Shown here: in pieces, positions 53,248 to 64,000 of the stretch | How positions within the stretch are numbered: position 1 is the first letter of the stretch | Layout: each line of letters begins with the position of its first letter | Source of the DNA: Hypericibacter adhaerens | Lineage (GTDB): Bacteria > Pseudomonadota > Alphaproteobacteria > Dongiales > Dongiaceae | NCBI RefSeq assembly: GCF_008728835.1 | Contig: NZ_CP042582.1 | Span: forward strand, 2,631,001 to 2,695,000 | Direction: 5' to 3' | DNA: 64,000 nucleotides | Notes under the pieces: model-generated | The model's input: only the letters and a program-made list of their open reading frames with translations | Databases searched by the model: none | Told to the model about the DNA's origin: nothing | Made by a program: the position numbers and the translations under genes

Positions 53248-54429
53248 ATGTCCTCCGCAGCCGCCGACCGCCGGAGCGGCGCGCCCGATCGCCTCGAGAT
53301 CCGTCCGGTTGCTTCGCGCCGCGATCTCGACGAATTCATCGGGCTGCCGGGCCGGCTCTACGGCCAGGGCCATCCCGGCTTCGTGCAGCCCCTGCGGTTC
53401 GAGCGCCGCGAGGCGCTGACCCCCGGCAAGAACCCCTATTTCGAGCATGCCGAGGCCAAGCTCTTTCTCGCCCGCCGCGAAGGCAAGGTGGTGGGCCGCA
53501 TCAGCGCCCAGCTCGACCGGCTCTATCTGGAACGCTATCGCGACGCCACGGGCCATTTCGGCTTCCTCGACGCGATCGACGATCCCGCCGTCTTCCGGGA
53601 GCTCCTGGCCACCGCCGCGGATTGGCTCAAGGGCAAGGGCATGGTGCGCGCCATGGGCCCCTTCAACTTCTCCACCAACGAGGAGGTCGGGCTCCTGATC
53701 GACGGCTTCGACGCGCCGCCGGTCATGATGATGCCCTACAACCCGCCCTACGCCGCCGCCCATATCGAGGCCGCGGGCTATGCCAAGGCCAAGGACCTGA
53801 TCGCCTACGACTACGACGTCAATACGGGCCTGGCCATCACCCATGACGCGATCCTGAAGCGCGCCGGCCTCGACCCGGCGCTCCTCTCGGTGCGCAATGT
53901 CGACATGAAGCAGTTCGAGCGCGATCTCGGGATCATCCTCGACATCTTCAACGACGCTTGGGCCGACAATTGGGGCTATGTGCCGCTGACCGCGACCGAG
54001 ATCCACCATGCGGCGAAGAGCATGAAGCCGGTGGTCGATCCGAACCTGGTGGTGATCGCCTCCGTCAACGGCGATCCGGCCGCGATGATCGTCTGCCTGC
54101 CGAACATCTACGAGGCGATCGCGGGCCTCGATGGCCGGCTGCTGCCCTTCGGCTGGGCCAAGCTGCTCTGGCGGCTCAAGGTCTCGAAGCTCCGCACCGG
54201 CCGGGTCCTGCTGTTCGGGCTGCGCAAGGAGTTCCAGCGCTCGGTGCTGGGCTCGGCGGTCATCCTGCTGGTCCTGGAGGAGCTGCGCAAAGGCGGCCAG
54301 CGCATCGACGCGCGGCGCTGCGAGCTCTCCTGGATCCTCGAGGACAATATCCCGATGCGTAAGATCATCGAGCGCATCGGCGGCAAGGCCTATAAGACCT
54401 ACCGGGTCTACGAGAAGCCGATCGCCTGA
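53248..54429 (+). CDS. GNAT-like bacterial ceramide synthase (bCerS family)
   Basis: 393 residues from ATG 53248, 10 bp after the hydroxylase stop. The N-terminal GNAT-type part (IRPVASRRDLDEFIGLPGRLYGQ, RREGKVVGRISAQLDRLYLE) and the C-terminal block (LSWILEDNIPMRKIIERIGGKAYKTYRVYEKPIA) match the GNAT-like N-acyltransferase that makes (keto)ceramide in Caulobacter. It would N-acylate 3-ketosphinganine or sphinganine in the cytosol. Gene company is the main support for this substrate. Confidence 0.85.
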   Translation: MSSAAADRRSGAPDRLEIRPVASRRDLDEFIGLPGRLYGQGHPGFVQPLRFERREALTPGKNPYFEHAEAKLFLARREGKVVGRISAQLDRLYLERYRDATGHFGFLDAIDDPAVFRELLATAADWLKGKGMVRAMGPFNFSTNEEVGLLIDGFDAPPVMMMPYNPPYAAAHIEAAGYAKAKDLIAYDYDVNTGLAITHDAILKRAGLDPALLSVRNVDMKQFERDLGIILDIFNDAWADNWGYVPLTATEIHHAAKSMKPVVDPNLVVIASVNGDPAAMIVCLPNIYEAIAGLDGRLLPFGWAKLLWRLKVSKLRTGRVLLFGLRKEFQRSVLGSAVILLVLEELRKGGQRIDARRCELSWILEDNIPMRKIIERIGGKAYKTYRVYEKPIA

Positions 54430-54549
54430 CCGCCCCGCCGGGCGCCCGAAAACCGGGCGGAAAGGCCCCCGAGTCCGGGCTGGCACGGTTCGGCAAAAAC
54501 CGCCGCCTGTCAGGCGGTTAGGCCCTATGTCGCGGGACGGAAAGAAACT

Positions 54550-54579
54550 TTGCAAGCCCGGGGGGGCTTTTGCTATAAC
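54550..54579 (+). promoter_or_regulatory. Sigma-70 promoter of tRNA-Asn
   Basis: TTGCAA (54550-54555) and TATAAC (54574-54579) are 18 bases apart. The expected start near 54586 lies a few bases before the tRNA, normal for a short 5' leader. Confidence 0.6.
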
Positions 54580-54594
54580 CCCCGCCGCCTCTGA

Positions 54595-54669
54595 TCCCCG
54601 GTAGCTCAGTGGTAGAGCAAGCGGCTGTTAACCGCTTGGTCGCTGGTTCGAATCCGGCCCGGGGAGCCA
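54595..54669 (+). tRNA. tRNA-Asn (anticodon GTT)
   Basis: Complete cloverleaf: acceptor TCCCCGG pairs with CCGGGGA, anticodon loop CTGTTAA contains GTT, T-arm GGTTCGAATCC, discriminator G and encoded CCA at 54667-54669. Confidence 0.97.
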
Positions 54670-54709
54670 ATTCGGAACGAAGGCGCGAACCCGTTCGCCG
54701 TTCCTGCCA

Positions 54710-54738
54710 CCCTCCGGACGCTACGGGCGTCCGGAGGG
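54710..54738. repeat. Perfect inverted repeat between tRNA-Asn and the adhesin gene
   Basis: CCCTCCGGACGC (54710-54721) and GCGTCCGGAGGG (54727-54738) pair exactly with a 5-base loop. No T-tract follows on either strand. It may act as a transcription barrier for the convergent tRNA and adhesin genes. Confidence 0.6.
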
Positions 54739-54776
54739 TCCGCACCCCTCGATCCCAATCCGCTTCTCTCCAACGC

Positions 54777-57700
54777 TCAGCCGCCTTGGTGCTCCTGCTC
54801 GTGCGAAGCCGGCACTTCAGGGGCCGACGCGGCGGCGGCCGCATCATCATGGTGGACGGTGTTGAGATCGGGCGCGTCGTCGCTCGCCCCCGATGCAGCG
54901 GCCCCCATCTCGGCATCAACCTGGTCGGGAGGCAGCCCCCCTGATGGTCGGCCTGCTGATTCGGGCCCCCCGCCATCTGGAGATAGGGGTCGCTCGCCGA
55001 GGGGCTGTCCAGGACGGACGGTCCCTGCTCGCCGTTCTGCGGCTGGGCGAGCGCCAGATAGTCGCTCGCCGCCGAGTGCTCGGCAGGCGCCCCGGGACCG
55101 AGAGACGCATCGTCCAGGGCAAGTTGATCGGGCTGCGAAGGCGCCCCGATGGCTGCGGAACCGTTCTCGGCCTGGTCCGCCCCCGACAGTGACAGGCCTG
55201 CCGTATGAAGCGGAGCGGCGAGGTCCTGGTACGACGTCACAGGCTCGCCGCTCGAAACCTCTCCATTCACGCCACTGGCGGCCGGATCGAGCGGAGCCCC
55301 GCCATCGGCATGATCTGCCGTCGCGGGAACATCGGTCTGCGGCTCCGCAGCGGCATGCGACGAATCCGTACCCGAGGCCAGTCCGGCATGATCGCCCTCG
55401 ACGGCCGGCACCGCCGACCCATGATCGGCCGTGATCGCCACGGCAAACTCGTCGCCGGTCTCCAGCATGGCGGTCGCGGCAAGCGGGACTGCGAGCAGGC
55501 TCACCGTCATGGGAGCCGCGGATGTCTGCTCCACGACGCCGTGATCCTCGCCCCCTATGCCGATGGCGATTTGCGTCGTGGTCGTATCCCCGTCGGCGGG
55601 GTCCGTCGCGGTGACGCTGATCTCGAGCCTGAACGGCGGCGCATCGGCCGGAACCGTCATGGTCAGGCCGGCGAGCTGATCCGGCGCCAGAACCCACTGG
55701 CCGTCCACCAGCGCGCCGGCGCTGAAGAACGTGCCCTCCGGCACGCCTGCCATGTCGATCATGACATTGGAGAGGATTTCCGAGCTGGCGGTATCGACGA
55801 GCGCGGTGGAAATGTTCAGATCGTATCTGACGGCATCGCCGGCGCCTCCGCCACCCCCGCCGCCCTCGAGGATATCGGAGACATCGACGTCGCCATCCGC
55901 AAACCGGAAGATCTCGGCACCGTAGACCGTGTCCGTGCCGTCGCGATCGGCGACCTGATCCGCGATCGTGTAGGACCCGTCGGGGTTCTGCGTGATCACA
56001 TAATCATCGCGGCTGCCGGTATAGACCACGACGTCGGTGCCGCCGGCGGTGTTCCAACGATAGTCGCCATAGATCAGGTCGTCGCCGCGACCGCCGGAGA
56101 CGGTGTCGTCGCCCGCACCGGCCACCACCGTGTCCTTGCCGTCGCCCGCATCGATCAGATCGTCACCGCCCTGGGTCTGCCAGTCGAAATCGCCCTGGAT
56201 CAGGTCGTCGCCCTCGCCGCCGACGACGGTATCGTCATTGTCGCCGGCGATCACGACGTCGTCGCCCTGCCCCGCATCGATCAGGTCCCGGCCGGCGTTC
56301 GGCGAGGACGATTGGAAATCGCCATAGATCGTGTCGGAACCTTCGTTGCCGAGAATCCGGTCGTCGTTGTCGCCGCCGGTGATCTGATCCCGGCCCTCGC
56401 CGCCCTTGATGGTGTCCGCGCCGCCGCCGGTGACGTAGTCGTTGTCGCCATAGACCACATCGTCCCCACCGCCGGCGTCGATGGCTTGTCCTCCGTCGCC
56501 GGGCCGGATGAAGTCGGCGCCACCCGTTCCCGAGACGTCATAGGAGCCGGGCTCGTCCACCGAGATGTCCAGCCCGGGGCTGCCGCCGCTATTGCCGTCG
56601 CCGCCCTCGACGGGGACCCCGGGGCCGACCGAGACCGTCAGGGTTGGCGCGTCGTTCGCACCCCCGATGTCGACGGAGACGATATGGGTGTCATAGGCGC
56701 CGGCGGAATCCGTTGCCCGTACCGTGAAGGTTTCATGCACGACCTGCCCGCTCTTCAGGGCCTGAGCGGCGTCGTTGTCCAGCCTGAAGATCCATTGACC
56801 GGTCTGCGGATCGATCACGATCGCGCCATAGGGAGAATCGGCCTGGCCTTCGATCGACCAGGTGATGCTGTCGCCCGCGTCGGCATCGGCCGCGGTCAGC
56901 TTGCCGGACGCGGTCAGCACGGCATCTTCCTGGACGGCGCCGGTGGCGGTGCCCGAGATCACCGGCGCGTCGTTCGTGCCGCTGACGGCGACGGTCACCG
57001 TCTGGGTCGCCGAGGCGCCAGCCGCGTCCGTCACCTTCACCGTGAAGACATCCTGTGCCGTTTCGCCGGCCTTCAGCCGTTGAGCGGCGTCGTTGTCGAG
57101 CGTGTAGGACCAGCGGCCATCGTCGCCCACCGTCAAGGTGCCATAGCTGCCGGTGCCGGCGCCGGCGACGGACCAGGTGGCCGTGTCGCCGATATCGGGA
57201 TCCGACACCGTCAGCGTGCCGGAGGCCGCGAGGGTGCCGTCCTCCTGCACCGCGCCGGTCGCGGTGCCGGAGATCACCGGCGTGTCGTTCGTGCCGCTGA
57301 CGGTCACGGTGACCGTCTGGGTGTCGGAGGCGCCGGCGGCGTCCGTCACCTTCACCGTGAAGATCTCTTGCACCCTGTCGCCCGGCCTCAGGCCCTGCGC
57401 CACGTCGTTGTCCAAGGCGTAGGACCAGCTCCCATCGTCGCCGAGCGTGAGCCTGCCATAGCTGCCGGTATCGGAACCGACGATCGACCAGGCCGCGCTG
57501 TCCCCGATATCGGGATCGACGGCGGTCAGCGTTCCGGAAGCCGTCAGGGTAGTATCTTCCTGCACCGCACCGGATGCCGTGCCGGAGATCACCGGCGCGT
57601 CGTCGGCGCCGCCGACGGTGACGGAGATCGTCTGCGTGGCGGAGGCACCGGCCGCGTCCGTCACCCTCACGGTGAAGATGTCCTGAACGGTATCGCCGGC

Positions 57701-60700
57701 CTTCAGGCCCTGGGCCGCATCATTATCCAAGGCGTAGGACCAGCTGCCGTCGGCGTTCAGGGTGAGCGAGCCGTAGGCGCCGCCACCGCCGCCGACCACG
57801 GACCAGCTGGTCGTATCGCCGATATCCAGATCGGAGGCCGTCAGCGTGCCGGACGCCGTGAGGATACCGTCCTCCTGGACCGACCCCGTCGCCGTGCCGG
57901 AAATCACGGGCGCATCGTTCGTCCCGCTGACGGTGACGGTGACCGTCTGGGTGGCGGAAGCTCCCGACGCGTCCGTCACCTTCACGGTGAAGATCTCCTG
58001 AACGGTGTCGCCCGCCTTCAGACCTTGCACCGCGTCGTTGTCCAGCGCGTAGGACCAGTTGCCGTCCTCCCCGAGGGTCAGGGCGCCGTAGCTGCCATCG
58101 GCGGAGCCCACCAGGGACCAGGCAGCCGTGTCGCCGATGTCCGGATCGGAGACCGTGAGCGTCCCCGAGGCCGTGAGGGTGGTGTCCTCCTGGACGGCGC
58201 CCGTCGCCGTACCGGAGATCACCGGCGCGTCGTCCGTGCCGCGGACAACGATCGTCACTGTCTGGGTCGCCGAAGCCCCGGCCGCATCCGTCACCGTCAC
58301 GGTGAAGATATCCTGGGCGGTGTCTCCGGTCTTCAGGCCCTGCACCGCGTCGTTGTCCAGCGCGTAGGACCAGCTCCCGTCCGCATTCAAGGTCAACGAG
58401 CCATAGGCGCCGTCACTGCCGCCGACCACCGCCCAGCTGGCCGTGTCCCCGATGTCGGCATCGGAAGCCGTCAATGTGCCGGAGGCTGTCAGGGTAGTGT
58501 CTTCCTGGACCGCGCCGGTGACGGTACCGGAGATCACCGGCGCGTCGTTCGTCCCGCTGACGGCGACGGTCACCGTCTGGGTGGCGGAAGCCCCCGTCGA
58601 ATCCGTCACCGTCACGGTGAAGATGTCCTGCGCCGTGTCCCCGGCCTTCAGGCCTTGGGCCGCGTCGTTGTCGAGTGCGTAGGACCAGCTCCCGTCCGCG
58701 TTCAAGGTCAGCGAGCCATAAGTGCCGTCACCGTCGCCGACCACCGACCAGCTGGCCGTGTCGCCGATATCGGCGTCGGAAGTTGTCAGGGTACCGGAGG
58801 CCGTAAGGATGCCGTCTTCCTGCACCGCGCCCGTCGTCGTGCCGGAGATCACCGGTGCATCGTTCGTGCCGCTGACGGTCACGGTGACCGTCTGGGTAGC
58901 GGAGGCCCCTGACGCATCTGTCACCGTCACGGTGAAGATGTCCTGGGCACTATCCCCCGCCTTCAGGCCTTGCACCGCGTCGTTGTCCAGCGCGTAGGAC
59001 CAGCTCCCGTCCGCGTTCAGCGTCAGCGAGCCATAGCCGCCGTCGCTGCTGCCGACGACAGACCAGGTGGCCGTGTCCCCGATGTCCGGATCGGAGACCG
59101 TCAACGTACCAGAGGCCGTGAGGGCGGTGTCCTCCTGGACGGCGCCGGTCGCCGTACCAGAGATCACCGGGACGTCGTTCGTGCCGCTGACGGCGATCGT
59201 CACCGTCTGGGTGGTGGAGGCCCCCGCCGAATCCGTCACCTTGACGGTGAAGATGTCTTGCGCGGTGTCGCCGGCTTTCAGGCCCTGGGCCGCGTCGTTG
59301 TCGAGCGTATAGGACCAGCTCCCATCCGCGTTCAAGGTGAGCGAGCCATAGTTACCGTCGCTGTCGCCGACCACCGCCCAGCTGGCCGTGTCGCCGATAT
59401 CGGCGTCGGAAGTTGTCAGCGTACCGGAGGCCGTGAGGGTTCCGTCCTCCTGCACCGTGCCCGTCGTCGTGCCCGAGAGCACCGGCGCATCGTTCGTGCC
59501 GCTGACGGTCACGGTGACCGTCTGGGTGGCGGAGGCCCCGGCGGCGTCCGTCACCGTCACGGTGAAGATGTCCTGCGCGGTATCGCCTTCTTTCAAGCCT
59601 TGGGCCGCATCGTTGTCCAGCGCGTAGGACCAGCTCCCGTCCGTGTTCAGGGTCAGCGAGCCATAGCTGCCGCCGCTGTCGCCGATCACCGACCAAACGG
59701 CCGTGTCGCCGATATCCGGATCGGAGGCCGTCAGCGTGCCGGAGGCCGTGAGGGCGCCGTCTTCCTGGACAGCGCCGGTGGCGGTGCCGGAGATCACCGG
59801 TGCGTCGTTCGTGCCGGCGACGGAGACCGTGACCGTCTGGGTGGTAGAGGCCCCCGCCGAATCCGTCACCTTGACGGTGAAGATGTCCTGCGCCGTGTCG
59901 CCGGCCTTCAGGCCTTGCGCGGCCTCGTTGTCCAGCGCATAGGACCAGCTCCCGTCCGCATTCAGCGCGAGCGAGCCGTAGGTGCCGTCACCATCGCCGA
60001 CCACCGCCCAGCTGGCCGTGTCCCCGATGTCGGCGTCGGAGGCTGTCAGCGTGCCGGAGGCCGTGAGGGTGCCGTCTTCCTGCACCGCGCCCGTTGTCGT
60101 GCCGGAGATGACCGGCACATCGTTCGTGCCGCTGACGGTGACCGTGACCGTTTGCGTGGCGGAGGCCCCCGTCGAATCCGTCACCTTGACGGTAAAGATG
60201 TCTTGCGCCGTGTCGCCGGCCTTCAGGCCCTGGGCCGCATCGTTGTCCAGCGCGTAGGACCAGCTCCCGTCCGCGTTCAAAGTCAGCGAGCCATAGCCGC
60301 CGCCACTGTCGCCGACCACCGACCAAACGGCCGTGTCGCCGATATCCGGGTCGGAGGCCGTCAGCGTCCCGGAAGCCGTGAGGGTGGTGTCTTCCTGGAC
60401 AGCGCCGGTGGCGGTGCCGGAGATCACCGGTGCATCGTCCGTGCCACGGACTGTGATCGTCACCGTCTGGGTCGCAGAGGCTCCGGCTGCGTCCGTCACC
60501 GTCACGGTGAAGGTGTCCTGGGCTGTATCGCCGGACTTCAGGCCCTGCACCGCGTCGTTGTCCAGCGCGTAGGACCAGCTCCCGTCCGCGTTCAAGGTCA
60601 GCGAGCCATAGCCGCCGTCGCTGTTGCCAACCACCGCCCAGCTGGCCGTGTCGCCGATATCGACGTCGGACGCCGCCAATGTGCCGGAGGCCGTGAGGGT

Positions 60701-63700
60701 CGCATCCTCCTGAACCGTGCCGGTCGCCGTACCGGAGATCACCGGCGCGTCGTTCGTCCCGCTAACGGTCACGGTCACCGTCTGGGTGGCGGAAGCCCCC
60801 GTCGAATCCGTCACCGTCACGGTGAAGATGTCCTGCGCCGTGTCGCCGGCCTTCAGGCCCTGGGCCGCATCATTGTCGAGCGCATAGGACCAGCTCCCGT
60901 CCGCGTTCATCGTCAACGAGCCATAGGCGCCACCGCCATCCCCGACCACCGACCAGCTGGCCGTGTCGCCGATATCGGGGTCCGACGCTGTCAGCGTGCC
61001 GGAGGCCGTTAGGGTACCGTCCTCCTGGACAGAGCCCGTCGCCGTGCCGGAGATGACCGGCGCGTCGTTCGTGCCGCTGACCGTCACCGTCACCGTTTGG
61101 GTGGCGGAAGCCCCGGCGGAATCCCTCACCGTCACGGTGAAGATGTCTTGCGCGGCATCACCTTCTTTCAGGCCTTGGGCCGCGTCGTTGTCCAGCGCGT
61201 AGGACCAGCTCCCGTCCGCGTTCAGCGTGAGCGATCCATAGGCGCCGTTGCTGCTGCCGACCACAGACCAGGTGGCCGTGTCGCCGATATCCGCGTCGGA
61301 GGCCGTCAGCGTACCGGAGGCCGTGAGTGACGTGTCTTCCTCGACCGAACCTGTCGCCGTGCCCGAGATCACCGGTGCGTCATTCGTGCCGCTGACGGTC
61401 ACGGTCACGGTCTGGGTGGCGGAGGCCCCCGTCGAATCCGTCACCGTCACGGTGAAGATGTCTTGCGCCGTGTCACCGGCCTTCAGGCCCTGGGCCGACT
61501 CGTTATCCAGTGCGTAGGACCAGCTCCCATCCGCGTTCAGCGTGAGCGATCCATAGGCGCCGTCATTGCCGCCGACCACCGACCAGGTCGCGCTGTCGCC
61601 GATATCGGGATCGGAAACCGTGAGCGCCCCGGAGGCTGTGAGGGTGGCGTCCTCCTGGACGGCGCCCGCCGCCGTGCCGGAGATGACCGGCACATCGTTC
61701 GTGCCGCTGACGGTGACCGTGACCGTTTGCGTGGCGGAAGCACCGGCTGCATCCGTGACCTTCACGATGAAGGTCTCCTGGGCGGTGTCGCCGGCCTTCA
61801 GGCCTTGCGCGGCCTCGTTGTCCAGCGCATAGGACCAGCTCCCGTCGGCATTCAGCGTGAGCGAGCCGTAGGTGCCGTCACCATCCCCGAGCACCGACCA
61901 GCTGGCCGTGTCGCCGATGTCGGGATCCGACACCGTCAGCCTGCCCGAGGCCGTCAGAGCCGCATCCTCCTGGACCGAGCCCGTGGCCGTGCCCGAGATC
62001 ACCGGATCGTCGTTGGTGCCCTTCACCGCGACGGTGATCGTCTGGGTCGCGGACGCCCCGGCCGCATCCGTTACCCTCACGGTAAAGATGTCCTGGACGG
62101 TATCGCCGACCCCCAGGCCCTGGGCCGCCTCGTTATCCAGTGCGTAGGACCAGCTCCCGTCGGGGTTCAGCGTGAGCGCGCCGTACGCGCCGTCGCTGCT
62201 CCCGACCACGGACCAGCCGGCCGTGTCGCCGATATCGGGATCCGACACCGTGAGCACACCGGTGGCCGTGGAGACGGTATCCTCCTGGACGGCACCGGTC
62301 GCGGTGCCCGAGATCACCGGCGCATCGTTCGTCCCGCTGACCGTCACGGTGACCGTCTGGGTGGCAGAGGCGCCCTCAGAATCCGTCACCGTCACGGTAA
62401 AGATGTCCTGCGCCGTCTCCCCGGCCTTGAGGCCCTGGGCCGCATCGTTGTCGAGGGCATAGCTCCATTGTCCCGAGGCATCGACCGTCAAGGCCCCCAG
62501 ATGCGAGGCGCTGTCCGGCGCCACCGACCAGCCGGCCGTGTCGCCGATATCGGCATCATGGGCCTCGAGCCGGCCCGAAGCGGTCTGCACCCCGTCCTCG
62601 CTCACGGCGCCCGTATGCACGCCGCTGATCACGGGCCGGTCGTTCGTTCCCTTGACCGTCACGGCCAGCGAGGCATCCGTCGAGCTGCCCGATCCGTCGG
62701 TCAGCCGGACCACGAATATCTCGTCGCGGGTCTCGCCCTCCTTCAGTCCCTGCGCGGCGTCGTTGTCGAGGATGTAGGTCCATGAGCCCGTCGCCGGATC
62801 GAGCGTCAGGCTGCCATAGCTGCCCTGTCCGCCACCGGGCAGCGACCACGCGGTCGTGTCGCCGACATCCGGATCGTACCAGCCGGCGGAACCCGTGACC
62901 GTCAGGTCGGAATCCTCGGTCACACTGTAGCCGGCGCTGTTGCTGATGATCACCGGCGCATCGTTGGTCCCCGCGACGGTGACCGTGACCTGCTGCTCGA
63001 CGAAGGCGCCGCTTTGATCGGTGGCGCGGACCGTGAAGATCTCCTGGACCGTCTCATCGGCCCGCAGCCTCTGCGCGGCGTCGTTGTTCAGCGCGTAGGA
63101 CCAGTTCCCCTCCGCATCGAGGGCGAAGCTGCCATAGCGGCCGGCATCGGGGCCGACGACCGACCATGTGGCGGTGTCATCGGCATCGACGTCCGAGACG
63201 GTCAGGCTGCCCGAAGTGACAAGGGTGTCGTCCTCCCGGACGAGGCCCGTGCCCGCCCCGGAGATCACCGGCGCATCGTTGGTGCCGGCGATGGTGACGG
63301 TGACGGTCTGCGTCACGGTGGCGCCGGCGTCGTCGGTGACGCGGACGGTGAAGATGTCCTGCGCCGTGCTGTCGGCCCGCAAGCTCTGGGCCGCGTCATT
63401 GTCGAGCGCGTAGCTCCAGTGGCCCGTATCGTCCAGCGTCAGGGTGCCATAGCTCCCCGAACCGCCGCCCACCAGGCTCCAGGACGCGCTGGCGCCAATA
63501 TCGATATCCGTCGCCGTCAATTGGCCGGAAGCGGCGGATGCCTCGTCCTCGGTGACCGCACCCGATGCCGTACCACTGATCACCGGCGCGTCGTTCGTGC
63601 CGGTGACGGTGACCGTGACCCGATGGTCGACCGCGACCCCGGCCTGATCCACCACCCGCAGGGTGAAGATCTCCTGGGCGCTCTCGCCTTCGCGCAGGCC

Positions 63701-64000
63701 CTGGGCGGCTTCGTTGTCGAGGCTGTAGGTCCACTGGCCGGTGGCGGGATCGAAATCGAGCGTTCCGTAGCGCCCCTCCCCCGGCCCGACCATCGACCAG
63801 GCGATGTCGCCACCGCTGGGCGAGCTGGCCACCAATGTGCCCGAGGCCGACAGCACACTGTCCTCCGTGACGCTTCCCTGATCGACACCGCCGACCGTCG
63901 GCGGGCTGGGCACAGAAGGCTGGCCCTCCTCACCGCCGTGATCGTTGCCATCGTCGGTATCGCCGTGATCCGTGCCGCCGCTGCCCCCGCCACCCTCCGG
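54777..64000 (-). CDS. Giant VCBS-repeat / RTX surface protein, partial at the N-terminus, frameshifted near the C-terminus
   Basis: The gene enters from the right edge (start beyond 64000) and reads over 3,000 residues. It has 23 VCBS repeats of about 105 residues (SGTATGAVQED..LTASGTLT.SD.DIGDTA.W), then an RTX block with GGxGxDxxx nonapeptides (VSGGRGDDLIYGD), a serralysin-like segment (IFRFADGDVDVSDIL), and an acidic alanine/glutamine-rich tail. It resembles T1SS-secreted adhesins with calcium-binding repeats. At 54936-54941 a run of six G on the coding strand breaks the frame: the reading frame from the repeats continues antisense through tRNA-Asn to 54518, whereas the other frame gives an acidic tail (AAAASAPEVPASHEQEHQGG) ending at 54777. 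I treat the latter as the natural C-terminus. Confidence 0.85.
56040..56530 (-). repeat. RTX calcium-binding nonapeptide block
   Basis: About ten GGxGxDxxx or GDxGxDxxx nonapeptides, e.g. GGGDDVVYG, GGEGRDQITG, GNEGSDTIYG, GQGDDVVIAG, GRGDDLIYG. These form a beta-roll that folds with calcium outside the cell. Confidence 0.9.
56626..63880 (-). repeat. Array of 23 VCBS repeats
   Basis: Twenty-three tandem units. Over much of the array the DNA period is exactly 315 bp, seen as conserved blocks recurring at 58128, 58443, 59388, 59703, 60333 and 60963. Units 8-18 are near-identical; the outermost units (1-4 and 23) are diverged. Such arrays are prone to unequal recombination and to assembly errors. 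Confidence 0.9.

Noticed and set aside
54518-54776. C-terminal extension of the adhesin frame through tRNA-Asn
   Set aside because: It is arginine-rich, reads antisense through a tRNA, and follows the frame break at the G6 run; the other frame gives a composition that matches the preceding tail.
55205-58912. A 1,235-residue plus-strand open frame, and others at 58970-61012 and 61463-62785, opposite the adhesin repeats
   Set aside because: They are antisense shadows: high GC third positions keep the opposite frame open, and the repeats copy the same shadow every 315 bp. No known fold, start site or codon logic supports them.
56626-63880. Regular repeats considered as CRISPR
   Set aside because: Repeats are 315-bp coding units in one reading frame (VCBS), not short repeats with unique spacers.

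Overview
The window is 64 kb of GC-rich DNA (strong G/C at third codon positions, two tRNA genes, dense operons, many genes without a clear Shine-Dalgarno). The gene families point to an alphaproteobacterium, probably of the Rhodospirillales type: a sigma-54-style glnB-glnA unit, TAXI-type TRAP transporters, a Kdo-hydroxylase-like oxygenase, a bacterial serine palmitoyltransferase locus and a giant VCBS/RTX surface protein. The species cannot be named from the sequence alone.

Layout. 0-3 kb: a Sel1-repeat protein running off the left edge, a SnoaL-like protein, tRNA-His and a class I aminotransferase. 3-6 kb: a Kdo-hydroxylase-like oxygenase divergent from glnB-glnA, with a sigma-54 promoter and two NtrC-like sites between them. 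6-14 kb: a sensor kinase, an acyl-CoA thioesterase, parE, two small exported proteins of unknown function, an ArsR-methyltransferase/metF operon with a palindromic operator, and an isochorismatase-family hydrolase. 14-24 kb: an RhlE-type RNA helicase, a P1-family peptidase, a DUF1772-like membrane protein, a complete TAXI-TRAP uptake system (receptor, fused permease, DUF1850 protein) and a fused ADP-forming acyl-CoA synthetase. 24-36 kb: an XRE/MmyB-type regulator, a BetI-like TetR regulator with an extra C-terminal helix-turn-helix, two class III aminotransferases, a Rieske/FAD reductase, an ArsC-like protein and a spermidine/putrescine-type ABC importer. 36-44 kb: pbpC and a thioester alpha-2-macroglobulin (a periplasmic defence pair), and a Gfo/Idh/MocA oxidoreductase.

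44.4-54.4 kb is the most interesting region: nine same-strand genes forming a bacterial sphingolipid (ceramide) locus. The order is fatty-acyl-AMP ligase, NAD-dependent ceramide-reductase-like epimerase, acyl carrier protein, serine palmitoyltransferase, metallophosphoesterase, LptF-like and LptG-like permeases, a fatty acid hydroxylase, and a GNAT-like bacterial ceramide synthase. The proposed flow is: activate a fatty acid, load it on the dedicated carrier protein, condense with serine to 3-ketosphinganine, N-acylate, reduce and hydroxylate. The embedded LptFG pair is a candidate dedicated lipid exporter.

54.6-64 kb: tRNA-Asn, then on the minus strand a giant adhesin-like protein with 23 VCBS repeats of about 105 residues (DNA period 315 bp over much of the array), an RTX calcium-binding block and an acidic tail. 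A single-base frameshift at a run of six G near its C-terminus disconnects the natural tail. The gene continues past the right edge.
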